Shown: positions 26,526 to 35,734, counted from the first letter of the stretch. The stretch: DNA of 55,219 nucleotides from Cupriavidus campinensis (GCF_905397395.1 NZ_CAJPVH010000039.1:1-55219); one strand, 5' to 3'. The notes: generated by a model from the sequence alone, not told the origin. Translations and numbers: made by a program.

Positions 26526-27817
26526 GCGCGCGCACGCTTACTGTCCGCGAATTCGCTCGTTTAACGACGGGCGAAGTGCCCACGTCGCTAGATCAGGCCC
26601 AAGTTACGAGCGCCGACTTCGAATGGCTATGCGAGATTTCGGCGCGTATGCGCGGGCAAACTGGCGCACAAGTCCTGCATGTCGAAAGCCGGCGGTGGTT
26701 ACGTCTGGACAATTATGTCGGAGTGCTTGAATCGCCTGGCGGCCTGCGTCTCGAGGTCCTGCCCAAGCATGTAAGCCGCGCCGACGCCCAGACTGTCGAG
26801 CCAGCCCGAGCGTTACTGCGCCGCATGCTTGAAGTGGCAATGGAAATTACGCCGCGCGAAGGCGATGAGGCTGCCCTTCAATGCTTTGATCACCCCATCA
26901 CCGAGTGGGTGATGCGACGGTTTCTACAGGCGCTCGAGCATGTGATCAAGCGAGGCGTGAGACACGACTATCTTCGTATCGAAGAAGAACAGCGCTATTT
27001 GCGCGGCCAACTGAATGTCGCAAAACAAATGCGCGCGTCGCCTGCTCGCGCCGATCTGCTGAACATCCGGCATGACGTGTTTTCGCCAGACCGTGCCGAA
27101 AACCGGCTACTCAAGTCCGGGTTGCTACGTGTGAGCAAAAGCACCCGGGATGCCGACAACTGGCGCCTTGCCAATGAACTGCTGCACCTCCTTCACGAGG
27201 TCCCCGCCAGTCGAAACGCGTCTGCGGATTTCCGGGCGTGGCGCACGGACCGCCTGATGGCGCATTATGTCCAGGCCAGGCCCTGGTGTCAGATCGTGTT
27301 GGGCGACCAGGTACCGCTGGCGCTAGCCGGTGAGACGCAAGGGATCAGTCTGCTGTTCCCCATGGAGAAGCTTTTCGAACGTTACGTAGGCCACGCGTTG
27401 CGTATGCGTTTGCCTGTGCGCTACCGACTGACGGAGCAAGGATCGCGGCACTGGCTTTGCAACCATGACAGCACTGGCATCTTCAAGCTCGAACCGGATT
27501 TTTTGATCGAGGGCCCAGACGCTGCCAGGATCCTCGACGCCAAGTGGAAACTGATTGATGGTGCGGACCGTACCAACAACTATGGGCTCAAACAGGCCGA
27601 TTTCTATCAACTCTATGCCTACGGCCAAAAGTATCTCGGTGGCGCTGGCGAATTGACTTTGATCTATCCACGCACGCGGCAGTTCGAGGCGGCGCTCAAG
27701 CCGTTCTATTTCACTCCCGAGTTGCGCTTGCGAGTATTGCCGTTTGACCTAGACACTACAACATTACATGGCCTGAATTGGCTTGCGTCGGACTCTGAAT
27801 TTTCCCCAGATCTTTAG
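26522..27817 (+). CDS. mcrC: McrC-type restriction nuclease subunit
   Basis: 431-residue partner of McrB carrying the nuclease. An N-terminal beta-rich part binds McrB; the C-terminal PD-(D/E)xK core is visible as KLEPDFLI followed by RILDAKWK, then the QADFYQLYAYG helix. The size is slightly above the E. coli McrC (348). The start ATG overlaps the mcrB stop (ATGA), which implies coupled translation. McrC alone does not cut; it needs GTP hydrolysis by McrB rings. Confidence 0.9.
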   Translation: MSARTLTVREFARLTTGEVPTSLDQAQVTSADFEWLCEISARMRGQTGAQVLHVESRRWLRLDNYVGVLESPGGLRLEVLPKHVSRADAQTVEPARALLRRMLEVAMEITPREGDEAALQCFDHPITEWVMRRFLQALEHVIKRGVRHDYLRIEEEQRYLRGQLNVAKQMRASPARADLLNIRHDVFSPDRAENRLLKSGLLRVSKSTRDADNWRLANELLHLLHEVPASRNASADFRAWRTDRLMAHYVQARPWCQIVLGDQVPLALAGETQGISLLFPMEKLFERYVGHALRMRLPVRYRLTEQGSRHWLCNHDSTGIFKLEPDFLIEGPDAARILDAKWKLIDGADRTNNYGLKQADFYQLYAYGQKYLGGAGELTLIYPRTRQFEAALKPFYFTPELRLRVLPFDLDTTTLHGLNWLASDSEFSPDL

Positions 27818-28264
27818 ATCTTGCGAGCCTCACCGCCTGTGGGGTCTGCTTACTGGCGATTCGATACACGCGAAGTCAGACCGTCATCTTCTGGCGTTCC
27901 GTTGCCGTCGCGTTCTCCGCCACATGAAAAACGTCACTTCAAGGCAGAGCACGCTAGTAGCAGTAGCGAAGTAGGCTTGGGGGCCGTTATGCGCTAGGGA
28001 ACAGCCGTTCCTAGTGTACTAACGTGAAGGACGGCAACGTGTCGGCTACGGAAGTCCGGCCCTGCAGTGACGCCTGGTGGCCGGCGGACTTCCGGATTCG
28101 GCCAGTCTCGGCCATTGCCTATGGATTCGCGAGCATCTGTTGTGCAATCTCGAAGCGACGTTGACGAAGGCTACACTCGCCGATTTAAGCGTCTCGGCCT
28201 GAGCACGATCTGCGCATTCCGATGAATTGGCTGAGTAATCGAAAAATCTCCTTTAGGCAGGCAA
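27818..28264. other. gene-free stretch after mcrC
   Basis: No gene is seen in about 450 bp. It contains the second copy of the 33-bp repeat (28072-28104) and related decayed sequence (GGCCAGTCTCGGCCATTGCC). No intrinsic terminator was seen directly after mcrC. Confidence 0.4.
28072..28104. repeat. 33-bp repeat copy downstream of mcrBC
   Basis: This copy pairs with 24170-24202 (26 of 33 positions identical, same orientation). A shorter, more diverged relative may lie at 31719-31750. Together the two copies bracket the mcrBC cassette at a distance of about 3.9 kb. Confidence 0.5.
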
Positions 28265-28792
28265 CTAATCCCACAAACCGCCTAGCCCAGCGTCCGCAGC
28301 ATGCCATTCAGCGCTGTCGGGGGTACTGCTTTCCTTTATCAATTCAAGGAATGAAACAACCGCCTCGGCCTGTTCTGCGGAAAAGTTCATTCGGCACTCC
28401 TTCCAGTCAGAACGAGGCTCGTACTTGGGATTATCAGGAAGTAGAGCTTCCAGTGCCAAGTATGAATAGTCCCTGTACTGTATAACCCCGACTAGGAGCG
28501 AAGGTAAATAGTATTTGAAGAAATCACTATTCGTAGCGCGACGGATGGCAGATGGACTTATGCTGCGAATCCAGTGGTCAAGTGAGATCTCCGTCCACAT
28601 GCGCCCATGGAATTTCAGTACATCATCGTCCACCTCGTAGTTTGCAATACCATCATTCCTCCTATGATCCGCAGGAATTGGAAAGACCGCAAATGCAGCG
28701 CGAATAACTGCCTTTAACTTCTCAGGTGCAATCGGAGATTGACCGCTTGATCTGGACACCATAAATCTCGTATCACGTTTCTTTGACGTCAC
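28265..28792 (-). CDS. DUF6714-like small protein, possible orphan immunity gene
   Basis: 175 residues. The pattern AAFAVFPIPAD..., then LKFHGRMWTEISLDHWI and later SDFFKYYLPSLLVGVI resembles DUF6714, a family of small soluble proteins of unknown role often found singly or among immunity-like genes. GTG 28792 or ATG 28762 may be the start; from the GTG it overlaps the upstream 78-residue gene by 20 bp. GC is low compared with the core. It is the last gene of a three-gene minus-strand run with the 78-residue gene and the DUF6869-like gene. Confidence 0.6.
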   Translation of the reverse strand: MTSKKRDTRFMVSRSSGQSPIAPEKLKAVIRAAFAVFPIPADHRRNDGIANYEVDDDVLKFHGRMWTEISLDHWIRSISPSAIRRATNSDFFKYYLPSLLVGVIQYRDYSYLALEALLPDNPKYEPRSDWKECRMNFSAEQAEAVVSFLELIKESSTPDSAEWHAADAGLGGLWD

Positions 28793-29009
28793 GACCTTTG
28801 ATCCATGCCGTGACCAGGTCCATAACGTGCTCCAACGCTTCTGCCCTTGTCACGCCACCGGCAATCAGAGGCCGGATGTCCATGGCTTCCTGTTGCTCCG
28901 GCTCGGGGGCAGGCGGAACTACACGCGTGATTGCCCGTAGTTCCGACTGATGAAGCGTGACAACGATGCGATGCCCTTTGATTTTCCTCTCAAGGCTTAT
29001 TTTCCCCAT
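28773..29009 (-). CDS. 78-residue unrecognised protein
   Basis: Small protein starting MGKISLERKIKGHRIVV: a basic beta-rich first half (about 1-35), a proline/glutamate linker (VPPAPEPEQQEA), and a helical end (RAEALEHVMDLVTAWIKGRD). AAGAGG lies upstream of the ATG at 29009. It overlaps the next gene downstream. No family recognised; size and setting fit small toxin, antitoxin or immunity-like genes, but there is no motif to support any of these. Confidence 0.5.
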   Translation of the reverse strand: MGKISLERKIKGHRIVVTLHQSELRAITRVVPPAPEPEQQEAMDIRPLIAGGVTRAEALEHVMDLVTAWIKGRDVKET

Positions 29010-29149
29010 CTTGGCCTCTTGCGATAGCAATCTGACATTTCGAATGCATCCCCGCCAGCGATGACCGGGAGCCGAGACCGGCTTGGACATCCCCTACAAA
29101 CTCGCGGAATACTGTGAATGCTCTGGTATGGCGGCACGCATCGCGCTGG

Positions 29150-29560
29150 CTATGCGTGATCTGTGGGGCTACTGAGTTGGTTGATTCTATCCCAGACATT
29201 GGCTGCGATAGCGTTCTGCCAGACCCCTCGGAGTAAGATTTTGAACCGCGGTTTCGTAAGGCACATTTGCTCAATCCATGGCAGGATAATTTCGCCATGA
29301 GACGCCAGCAAATCCTCTAGCGGTCCAGCAGCCAAGCTTGCCAGCCTCGCCATGTCATTCTCGTCGGTACGGGCCCAGATAAACGAGATTGCGTCCCAAC
29401 ATGCCTGAGGCTCATGCCTCGCAACGTCCCCCAGGTATTCGATTACCCAAAAGAACTCCTCGCCAGCGTTGGTTCGGTGTGCATAGTCCCCACTCTCATC
29501 ATGAGCGCGGTGAAAGGCAAACCACGCGTCGGAAATGTCACTGAGGCTCGGCGTCATCAT
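29150..29560 (-). CDS. DUF6869-like small protein, possible orphan immunity gene
   Basis: 136 residues, helical. EEFFWVIEYLGDVARHEPQ in the middle and a C-terminal WIEQMCLTKPRFKILLRGVWQ match the look of DUF6869, whose members end with a similar 'rFr.lL.gVW' helix. The function is not established. I chose ATG 29560; the frame is open to a TTG at 29584, and neither has a clear ribosome site. It is on the same strand as the next two small genes and separated from them by 140 bp. Confidence 0.6.
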   Translation of the reverse strand: MMTPSLSDISDAWFAFHRAHDESGDYAHRTNAGEEFFWVIEYLGDVARHEPQACWDAISFIWARTDENDMARLASLAAGPLEDLLASHGEIILPWIEQMCLTKPRFKILLRGVWQNAIAANVWDRINQLSSPTDHA

Positions 29561-29923
29561 TGTGCGCATTCGTTGGCGGAGCAAACAGGCGAAGGCAAAT
29601 TATGTCAGATAGTATGATCTGAGCGGCTGAGATGTTCAGTAGCGGCCATGCCAATATGCTCTCGGTACACCGAGCAACTATTTGCCATTCGCACCCTTGT
29701 CGCTGGAGACAAGGTATTGCCGCGAAAGCTGCTGTTGTCCGCCTGGCAGCTAGCAGGAATCGTGTGCCGCATCCCAACGTTCGCCAGGCTTAAGCGACAT
29801 CGAACCCGGATTCTCCGCTCGATCGACGGATCGCTGCAAGAGAGAAGTCGTTGAAGCGACACACGCACTTGCCGGTGGCCAACGCAGGCAGATCGTCTCG
29901 AGAGATCGCGGCGAATGGCTATC
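29561..29923. other. gene-free stretch in the small-gene cluster
   Basis: About 360 bp without a convincing gene; frames on both strands (29605-29955 minus, 29648-29854 plus) have irregular composition. It may hold the promoter of the DUF6869-like gene. No clear terminator after the 292-residue gene. Confidence 0.35.
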
Positions 29924-30802
29924 TTAAGACTGATATCGGCTCGCAAGCTCCTCAATCAGATCGTCAATTTGGATCGTAATGATGTCGCGTCGCGTCCGAG
30001 CGTCCACCGCAATACGCGCTGCCAACGAGGCCTCCGGCTCATCGCGCAATCTTTGGGCAGAGAGTTCAACGCTCGTCAAGACTCGCTCTGGCGTGAGATA
30101 GCGACGTAAGACCTCCAGATTCTCTGGCAGCCAGCCTTCAAGAACCATCTCGGACAAATAGGGGCCACCGCCACCACGTTCAGGCGTCCACTTTCCGAAT
30201 ATTGGATTCTCGCCCTTCGCGTAGATCAAGCCTGACAAGTACATTAGGCTTGAGACTGCCTTTCCCGGGCTATCAACAGACCACCAGCGACTCCATAGTT
30301 GCTCCATCAGCCGAACGCTTCCGCCAAGTTCGTTAAGCGCTCTCATCCAGACATAAGCAGGCGCTCTCGATACTCCATATTCAAAGCCACGTTCCTGATT
30401 GAGCTTCTCGAGCATGCCTTCCACCAGAAACGCCCTTACACCATTTCCCTGGTCTGGTGTCATCATGGTTTCAAAAAGGCAAGGCCTCCGTAACGCCCGG
30501 TACCAGTTGTCGGAATTGACGAACTCGTTATTGCTCATCAATAATCTATGCCACTCCGCCAGACACATCGGAAATAGGTAGCGAAACAACTCTGGCTGCA
30601 ACGGCTCAACATATTCAAGGTTGAGAATGTAATAGCTGTCGAGGCTGCCGGCCTCGATGTACCGCCAGTCCCTCCTGCCAAGCTCCTGCAGAGCGGCATC
30701 GTTGTGGTCAAACTCCCCCTCCCATACACGATCAGGTGGGGCAGGATTTCCAAAGATGCCGCGACAACGTTCCCGAACCGTTTTGTTTGTGTTATGACTC
30801 AT
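29924..30802 (-). CDS. 292-residue unrecognised soluble protein
   Basis: Soluble protein rich in Trp, Tyr and Leu with regular helical repeats (for example LNLEYVEPLQPELFRYLFPMCLA, ALNELGGSVRLMEQLWSRWW). There are no membrane segments and no catalytic motif I can identify. The ATG at 30802 (MSHNTNKTV) is preferred, with AGGGG about nine bases upstream; a frame open to 30907 reads as non-coding. The setting among DUF6714/DUF6869-like genes suggests an immunity-like or accessory role, but this is only context. Confidence 0.55.
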   Translation of the reverse strand: MSHNTNKTVRERCRGIFGNPAPPDRVWEGEFDHNDAALQELGRRDWRYIEAGSLDSYYILNLEYVEPLQPELFRYLFPMCLAEWHRLLMSNNEFVNSDNWYRALRRPCLFETMMTPDQGNGVRAFLVEGMLEKLNQERGFEYGVSRAPAYVWMRALNELGGSVRLMEQLWSRWWSVDSPGKAVSSLMYLSGLIYAKGENPIFGKWTPERGGGGPYLSEMVLEGWLPENLEVLRRYLTPERVLTSVELSAQRLRDEPEASLAARIAVDARTRRDIITIQIDDLIEELASRYQS

Positions 30803-30997
30803 AGCAGTGCACCCCTGACACCGGGGAAGAGCGCGAAAACTGCCGCACAGTTCGGTAAAGCCAGCACAGCTCCACAATCGCTCGCGAATTCGGGGAGGCG
30901 GTGCCATTCGCGCCTCGCTATCACAAGCGGCCCGACGTAGGGTGTCATGATGACCTCGACTCGACGGTATGCGTTTTCAACGTACGGGATGAAAGAT

Positions 30998-31609
30998 ATG
31001 CCAAGCAAGTTTGAACTTTGGGAGACCTTTGGTGAAGATGGTAGCTCAGAATCGATTGAATTGTGTGAGGAGGGGAAATTTGTCAACCTGAACCCGCAAT
31101 TTAAGGCACCCGTACTCCTCAAGGTCTTTGAGACAGAAGACGTGGATGAAGCCTCTCAAATGCGGAACGACTATATGGGTTGGGGGAAATATTATCCCAT
31201 GACGGATGATCTTACCGAGAGAGACACGATGGAAGTCTTTCAAACTCCACCAACGTATGAAGGTTGGATCGGCCAGGTTGCAGCGGACGATATGGATTTC
31301 AGTGAAATTCGCTCATTTCTGAGGGATCAAAATCTCATTTCAGAAAATCAGATCGTTGTTGGCATCCAAATCGGTGTAGATTCAGTTAGCCCTACAGAAC
31401 CGTTAATCTTCGCGCTGGTTGTAGAGGCTAATAACGAAGACGAAGTGAGAGCGCTTATCGAGGACTCCAGTCAACCAATCCCCGTTCGAAAAATTTGGGT
31501 CAACGTTTCCACTGTAGAGTTCATATCCTTTTTCTTGCGCCTTAGAATCAACATGTCCCCGCGCAACTTGAATATCCTGGGACGAACTGTTGATATTCTT
31601 TGGAACTGA
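30998..31609 (+). CDS. low-GC 203-residue protein, immunity-like N-terminus
   Basis: The first about 80 residues (KFELWETFGEDGSSESIELCEEGKF, then MRNDYMGWGKYYPM) resemble a small stand-alone family of acidic proteins ending in 'YMGwGkYkPM'. Residues about 95-203 are an extra domain with alternating strands and no motif I recognise. Codon use is AT-richer than any neighbour, a sign of recent transfer. In-frame ATGs exist at 30947, 30989 and 30998; I chose 30998 because the family-like sequence starts there. It is divergent from the 292-residue gene. Confidence 0.55.
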   Translation: MPSKFELWETFGEDGSSESIELCEEGKFVNLNPQFKAPVLLKVFETEDVDEASQMRNDYMGWGKYYPMTDDLTERDTMEVFQTPPTYEGWIGQVAADDMDFSEIRSFLRDQNLISENQIVVGIQIGVDSVSPTEPLIFALVVEANNEDEVRALIEDSSQPIPVRKIWVNVSTVEFISFFLRLRINMSPRNLNILGRTVDILWN

Positions 31610-32148
31610 CTAGCCGCAAGGGCCGGAGCTTTCACCAAAGCAGACGCCGAACTCCGGTCTGCAATTGTCCGCTTGGGGTCGGAAGTCGCCGCTGGCGCCG
31701 GCGAGCCCCGTCCCAGCTAGCCCGGCGGCCGAGTCCGGCCAGTAACGGCCCGACACCAATTGCGTTCGACCGGCCGAAGTGCATTGAACTTCAGACCTTG
31801 TGCTCGGGAAATGCGATCAGCGGGCGGCAAAAAGGGCGCCGTGCTCTACCCTCGACGGTTGCGCCATTCGTCGTCGTTACATGCTGTGCGCAGGCAGGTA
31901 TTGTTCAGGCATTCGTGCATTAGTTGCTAACATTAGATGGATGCGGGTCGGATTGGTCGAACAATGACTATGCATGCAGGAGACCTGAAGACCACGGATA
32001 CGCATGAGGAAGCACTTGGGCAGTCCGTGGCTCTCCTTGATGACGATCAGACCCGCCACTATCTTGGAACTAAGCACCGCCATCCAGCCAAGGCCGCTTA
32101 TATTTTGCAACGGCATATGTCATGCCAAGACACGGACAAGAGGAAAGC
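31610..32148. other. mostly non-coding stretch before the DUF3606 gene
   Basis: No firm gene. Around 31719-31750 lies a diverged relative of the 33-bp repeat near mcrBC. A 71-codon frame from ATG 31937 overlaps the DUF3606 start by 4 bp (ATGA) and could be a small leader gene, but its composition is unremarkable and it has no motif. Confidence 0.35.
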
Positions 32149-32376
32149 ATGATGGATAGCACTAGCCAATTTAGGCCGTTGGACCCAGGCCGCATCAACC
32201 TTACGGATCCTCTTGAAGTTCAGTACTGGTGTCGCGAGTTTGGCTGCACCGAGCGCGATCTGGAGAACGCCGTAAACGCGGCCGGTTATCACATTGCGGC
32301 CGTGCGAAACCATTTGGAAGCGAGCCAGCCACGCAATCAACATAGCGATGCTGAAAAAGGCGGTGAGACCATTTAA
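32149..32376 (+). CDS. DUF3606 domain protein
   Basis: 75 residues. PGRINLTDPLEVQYWCREFGCTERDLENAVNAAG... AVRNHL is the complete DUF3606 pattern (D..RIN...YEV.YWt..fgvt...L..AV...G), a small helical family of unknown function common in Proteobacteria. GAGGAAAG lies just before the two possible ATG starts at 32149 and 32152. A short C-terminal tail (QPRNQHSDAEKGGETI) follows the domain. Confidence 0.8.
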   Translation: MMDSTSQFRPLDPGRINLTDPLEVQYWCREFGCTERDLENAVNAAGYHIAAVRNHLEASQPRNQHSDAEKGGETI

Positions 32377-32439
32377 CCCATACGTCTAGCACTAGCACCA
32401 ATATCGAAATTGATAACTGCGGAGCCGGTGGGCCGTTTC

Positions 32440-32556
32440 CTCTAAGGGTCGGCAACTGCCTCTCACTCTTGCTAGGTTTGTGCAGCGAGATGAGCTCGCC
32501 GAAGATCTTGGCCACGCGCGCGTTTGATCTCGTCAATGAAGAGCATGTGGGGCACC
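32440..32556 (-). pseudogene. remnant of a second mcrB-like gene
   Basis: On the minus strand one frame reads PHMLFIDEIKRA and, after a one-base shift, the next reads RVAKIFGELISLHKPSKSE. Together they reproduce the Walker B block of McrB (compare VLIIDEINRGN VSRIFGELITLIEPSKR in the intact mcrB at 24390-26525). No Walker A or other McrB part is seen beside it. It is too diverged from the intact gene to be a recent partial copy, so it is more likely a relic of a different McrBC system. Confidence 0.55.
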
Positions 32557-32725
32557 ACGACTGTAGGAAAACCGTGCGCCCAAGAGTTTGAGAATCCGGC
32601 TCACGTGCGCTGCGCCGGATCATCGGCGGCCGTCCTGCCTCGAAGCCGTCACGGGTACGCAGCGCGGCAGTGTCCGAGGCTACCGGGAAGTCCGGCGCAA
32701 GGTCCGGTCGTCAGTCCTGGCGAGC

Positions 32726-32863
32726 GTGGCTAGCACCCCGGAGATCCACGTCATGCCGGCCGCAGACGGGCGCTGGCATGTGGTGCGCGAAGGTCACCAC
32801 CCCGTCGTCTGGCCGTCTCGCCGGGCGGCCATCGCGGCCGCCGTGCATCAGGCGATGCACTAA
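32726..32863 (+). CDS. DUF2188-like small protein
   Basis: About 45 residues from GTG 32726: IHVMPAADGRWHVVREGHHPVVWPSRRAAIAAAVHQAMH. The strand-strand-helix pattern with IHV.P...GW.V..EG and a final helix is that of DUF2188, short proteins of unknown function often near stress genes. The frame is open further upstream (to 32588) but that part is Arg-rich and unlike the family. The start is uncertain (GTG 32726 or ATG 32753) and the gene could be a remnant. Confidence 0.45.
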   Translation: MASTPEIHVMPAADGRWHVVREGHHPVVWPSRRAAIAAAVHQAMH

Positions 32864-33163
32864 AACGTGGCGTTGCAGATCCACGGCGCACCGGTGCCGG
32901 AGCGCCCGACGTCCGGTGCGGTCGCCGGGATGGAATGCCGGAACCCTTCACGACTGGGGGACCATTCAACGCCACTTGCAACGCCCGTTAGGGGGTTGAT
33001 CGCGCGCCTGCGTTGTCCCATTTTTTTTGAGCAGGAGCGCCAGCGACGGAAGGGCCGGCTGTAGGGAGCGGCGGGCTGCGTCGCCTTCCGCTGCGGGCAT
33101 CCTGCTGCCTGCTCGCTGTTGCCAGCTCTCTGTGGTCTAGACGCCGCCAGATCCGACTCCGGC

Positions 33164-33490
33164 ATGCACATCATCCTGTTCCGCAACGGCAGCCGCGCCC
33201 TGTTTATGCCTGCCGGCAAAAATCTCCTCGATGGCCTTTGCTCGTCCGCATTGGCTGGGCACCCCGTCTCCGAAATGGTGGCCGAGATGCGCCTGAGCAC
33301 GCCGATGCCCGGCATTCATCCGGCCACGGTGCTGCCCGAACTCCTGCGACAGGGCTTCTGTGCCATGGACGTCTATGGGGTGGTGCACTTCCAGGGGCCC
33401 GCCATCGGGGGCATCGCCCGCCAAGCCGCATGGTTAAGCCAAAGTGAGGCTTACTTCTCACCGTCCATCATTGGCCGGATTTGTAGCTAA
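33164..33490 (+). CDS. possible small protein, unrecognised
   Basis: 108 residues from ATG 33164: MHIILFRNGSRALFMPAGK, then a helical middle and DVYGVVHFQGP near residue 75. It could be a small alpha/beta protein; there is no motif I recognise and no ribosome site. Its GC pattern is compatible with coding but does not prove it. Confidence 0.3.
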   Translation: MHIILFRNGSRALFMPAGKNLLDGLCSSALAGHPVSEMVAEMRLSTPMPGIHPATVLPELLRQGFCAMDVYGVVHFQGPAIGGIARQAAWLSQSEAYFSPSIIGRICS

Positions 33491-33679
33491 CGCCGCATAC
33501 CAAACGGCGCCGCATGCTCTATGGTCTGATGTGCGTGTTTGTCGGGAATCGAGCGAACAACGGTCATCCGTTTCAACGTAACTGACAAGCGGAAATGGGT
33601 TGTGGATTCATCGATGAAACAAAAGACTGCACTCCGAAAAGAGGAGGGCAGCCTTGATGGAATCTGCTACTTGGTAAGG

Positions 33680-34117
33680 TTATCGGTACACAAGCACGGG
33701 GATCTTGCTGTGTGTGAGAACTTTCTGCGTCTCGCTTCCGATCAGAACACCCTGCAAGCCGCGGCGGCCATGAGATGCCATGACGATCAGGTCACACTGC
33801 TTGTCTTCAGCAGCCTTGATTATCGCTTCGTAGGGGTGGTCGCTCACCGTGTAGAGCGGTTGACAGCTAACACCGAGGCTGGCCGCCTTGCCGGTTAGCT
33901 CGGTCAAATACCTTGTGGCATCCTGCTGAGCCGCTTCCTTGTACTGCTCTCGGGTATCGGTCAGCATTTCCGTATGGTAGGCAAGCACGTGGTAGTCCGG
34001 GCAGACGCGAACTGCAGTCACCCGAGCATCCATCTCGCTGGCAAGTCCAATCGCCTTGTCGAATGCAGACTCCGCGAGGGCCGAGCCGTCAACCGCCAGA
34101 AGAAGATGCTTGAACAT
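33680..34117 (-). CDS. universal stress protein, UspA family
   Basis: 145-residue Usp. It starts MFKHLLLAVDGSALAESAF and ends with the ATP-binding signature ASHGRRGLQGVLIGSETQKV followed by IPVLVYR. A strong GAGGAGGAC ribosome site lies six bases upstream of the ATG at 34117. It is clearly a different branch from the Usp at 4829-5296 (similar motif, low overall similarity). The two usp genes lie near opposite ends of the island. Confidence 0.9.
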   Translation of the reverse strand: MFKHLLLAVDGSALAESAFDKAIGLASEMDARVTAVRVCPDYHVLAYHTEMLTDTREQYKEAAQQDATRYLTELTGKAASLGVSCQPLYTVSDHPYEAIIKAAEDKQCDLIVMASHGRRGLQGVLIGSETQKVLTHSKIPVLVYR

Positions 34118-34486
34118 GATGTCCTCCTCGTCAGAAAGTTGCTGGCGCGAAGGATCGATCACCACTGCTGTCAATAGAGGTTGGCCGATACTGCGCCAGA
34201 ACACGATAGAAGCGTGGTTTTCGGAGTTCTCCTAACACGTCAACGCTCCACCTCAACTATAGAACGATCGGCACACAATAGAGTCAACTGTGCGCCTGGG
34301 TGATTACCTTAATGTATGCACTTCTCTCTCGGTGATCCACGCCCGGCGAACCGTGGAGGCTGGCAACTGCACGTTGGCGCGCAAAAACTACGCCTCTCCC
34401 GGCACACTTCGTCTGATTAAGTAGGGGCTGCCGGCGTCACACATTTTCCGCCTCCACAAATTCCATGCTCGGAATTTAGTCAAAAC
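34118..34486. other. upstream region of the usp gene
   Basis: About 370 bp without a gene. It should carry the usp promoter on the minus strand; I did not find a convincing -35/-10 pair. AT content is locally raised near 34255-34330. Confidence 0.35.
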
Positions 34487-34687
34487 ATGGAAACCGATCA
34501 CGCCCTTCACGCGCTTGCCGCGCTCGCCCAGGGGCGTTGCGTGCCAGTTTTGATTGACCGGTATGACTGCAACGAGGCGGGCTTGCTTGGGTTGACTCAT
34601 CGTGGGGACTGGTGCGTGACACATACTGGCACAGCTGTGCCATCCAGCTATGTCGGCATTGCAGCCCCAACACTTGACCTTGAATGA
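34487..34687 (+). CDS. possible 66-residue protein
   Basis: METDHALHALAALAQGRCVP opens a compact protein with VLIDRYDCNEAGLLGL and a C-terminal SSYVGIAAPTLDLE. The regular strand pattern makes a real small gene plausible, but there is no recognised family and no clear ribosome site. Confidence 0.35.
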   Translation: METDHALHALAALAQGRCVPVLIDRYDCNEAGLLGLTHRGDWCVTHTGTAVPSSYVGIAAPTLDLE

Positions 34688-34843
34688 GACGAAGGGAGGG
34701 CTAAAGGCAGAGTTCGGCCAGAAGCGGACCTTCCCCAACCCATGGCGGAACGTTTGTGTAGCCCTTGAGAACAGCGCTGCCGGTTAATGGAGTATCTTGC
34801 CTGCTCCACGGTTTAATACCATCCACTACCGCTTGAGTGCCCA

Positions 34844-35734
34844 ATGCTCATTTCCGTCATCTCCAACGGCCAATCACCAACTTCGCTTGAGCAATCGGAA
34901 CCCGCCGTGCCATGGTGGAGTTTTACTAAAACAGTATTGGCCGCGACAGCTCTGACACTGGTGCGTGACAGGTTGCTCGACCTAGATGCCGCACTTCCTG
35001 AAAACGCATTCACCTTGCGCCAACTCCTGCGGCACGAGGCTGGACTCGCAGACTATGGCGAGCTTCCCGAGTACCACGCCGCCGTTGCGAACCATGAAGC
35101 GGCATGGTCGCCGGACGAGATGATGCGCCGTCTCGATGGTCACCAGCTTCGATACAGCCCCGGAGCCGGTTGGCGCTACTCGAATGTTGGCTACATGCTC
35201 GTAGCGAAGCTTATCGAACGTGCGGCAGACCTGCCGCTTCAAGAAGCCGTCAGGCGGCAGGTATTGGATCCCCTCGATATCTCGACGGCTCGTTTCGCAA
35301 CGGAGCGCGCAGATCTACACCGAGATTGCCTCCCCAGTTCGTTGAACTACGACCCCGCCTGGGTCTACCACGGATTGCTGATCGGCCCCATTTCGCAAGC
35401 CGCTCTTCTTCTGGATCGTCTGCTCGCCGGAGAGCTTCTTCCTGGCAAATTGCGCCAGGATATGCAGGCGACACGGGTACTAGGTGGCCCGATTGCCGGG
35501 CGTCCCTGGATTTCGCCAGGATATGCTCTTGGTCTTATGCGAGGCTCTATCGAAGGCGGCTTGACCCTGGCTGGACATACTGGACGTGGGCCCGGAAGTG
35601 TTGTGGCGGTTTATCGTGGCTCCGTTGGTGAAGCAACGGCGTGCTGCGCCGTTTTCTCGCCGGGTTCAAATGAGGGGGAGATCGAAGCACACGTTGTCCA
35701 GCAAATACATGAGGCGCTGAAGGCAAGGCGCTGA
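34844..35734 (+). CDS. serine beta-lactamase/class C-like hydrolase
   Basis: 296-residue serine hydrolase of the beta-lactamase (PBP4*/AmpC-like) superfamily. Motifs: SxxK as SFTK (about residue 26), the YxN motif as YSNVGY near 112, and HTG as GHTGRGPG near 246, in the right order. LRQLLRHEAGLADYGEL is the usual block after the first motif. No signal peptide is visible, so it is probably a cytoplasmic esterase or peptidase rather than a drug-hydrolysing enzyme. An alternative upstream start is not apparent. It stands alone before the paa operon. Confidence 0.85.
   Translation: MLISVISNGQSPTSLEQSEPAVPWWSFTKTVLAATALTLVRDRLLDLDAALPENAFTLRQLLRHEAGLADYGELPEYHAAVANHEAAWSPDEMMRRLDGHQLRYSPGAGWRYSNVGYMLVAKLIERAADLPLQEAVRRQVLDPLDISTARFATERADLHRDCLPSSLNYDPAWVYHGLLIGPISQAALLLDRLLAGELLPGKLRQDMQATRVLGGPIAGRPWISPGYALGLMRGSIEGGLTLAGHTGRGPGSVVAVYRGSVGEATACCAVFSPGSNEGEIEAHVVQQIHEALKARR

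Noticed and set aside
4829..34117. The two universal stress genes as island-flanking duplicates (recombination arms).
   Set aside because: They share only the family motifs; nucleotide similarity is too low for a recent duplication.
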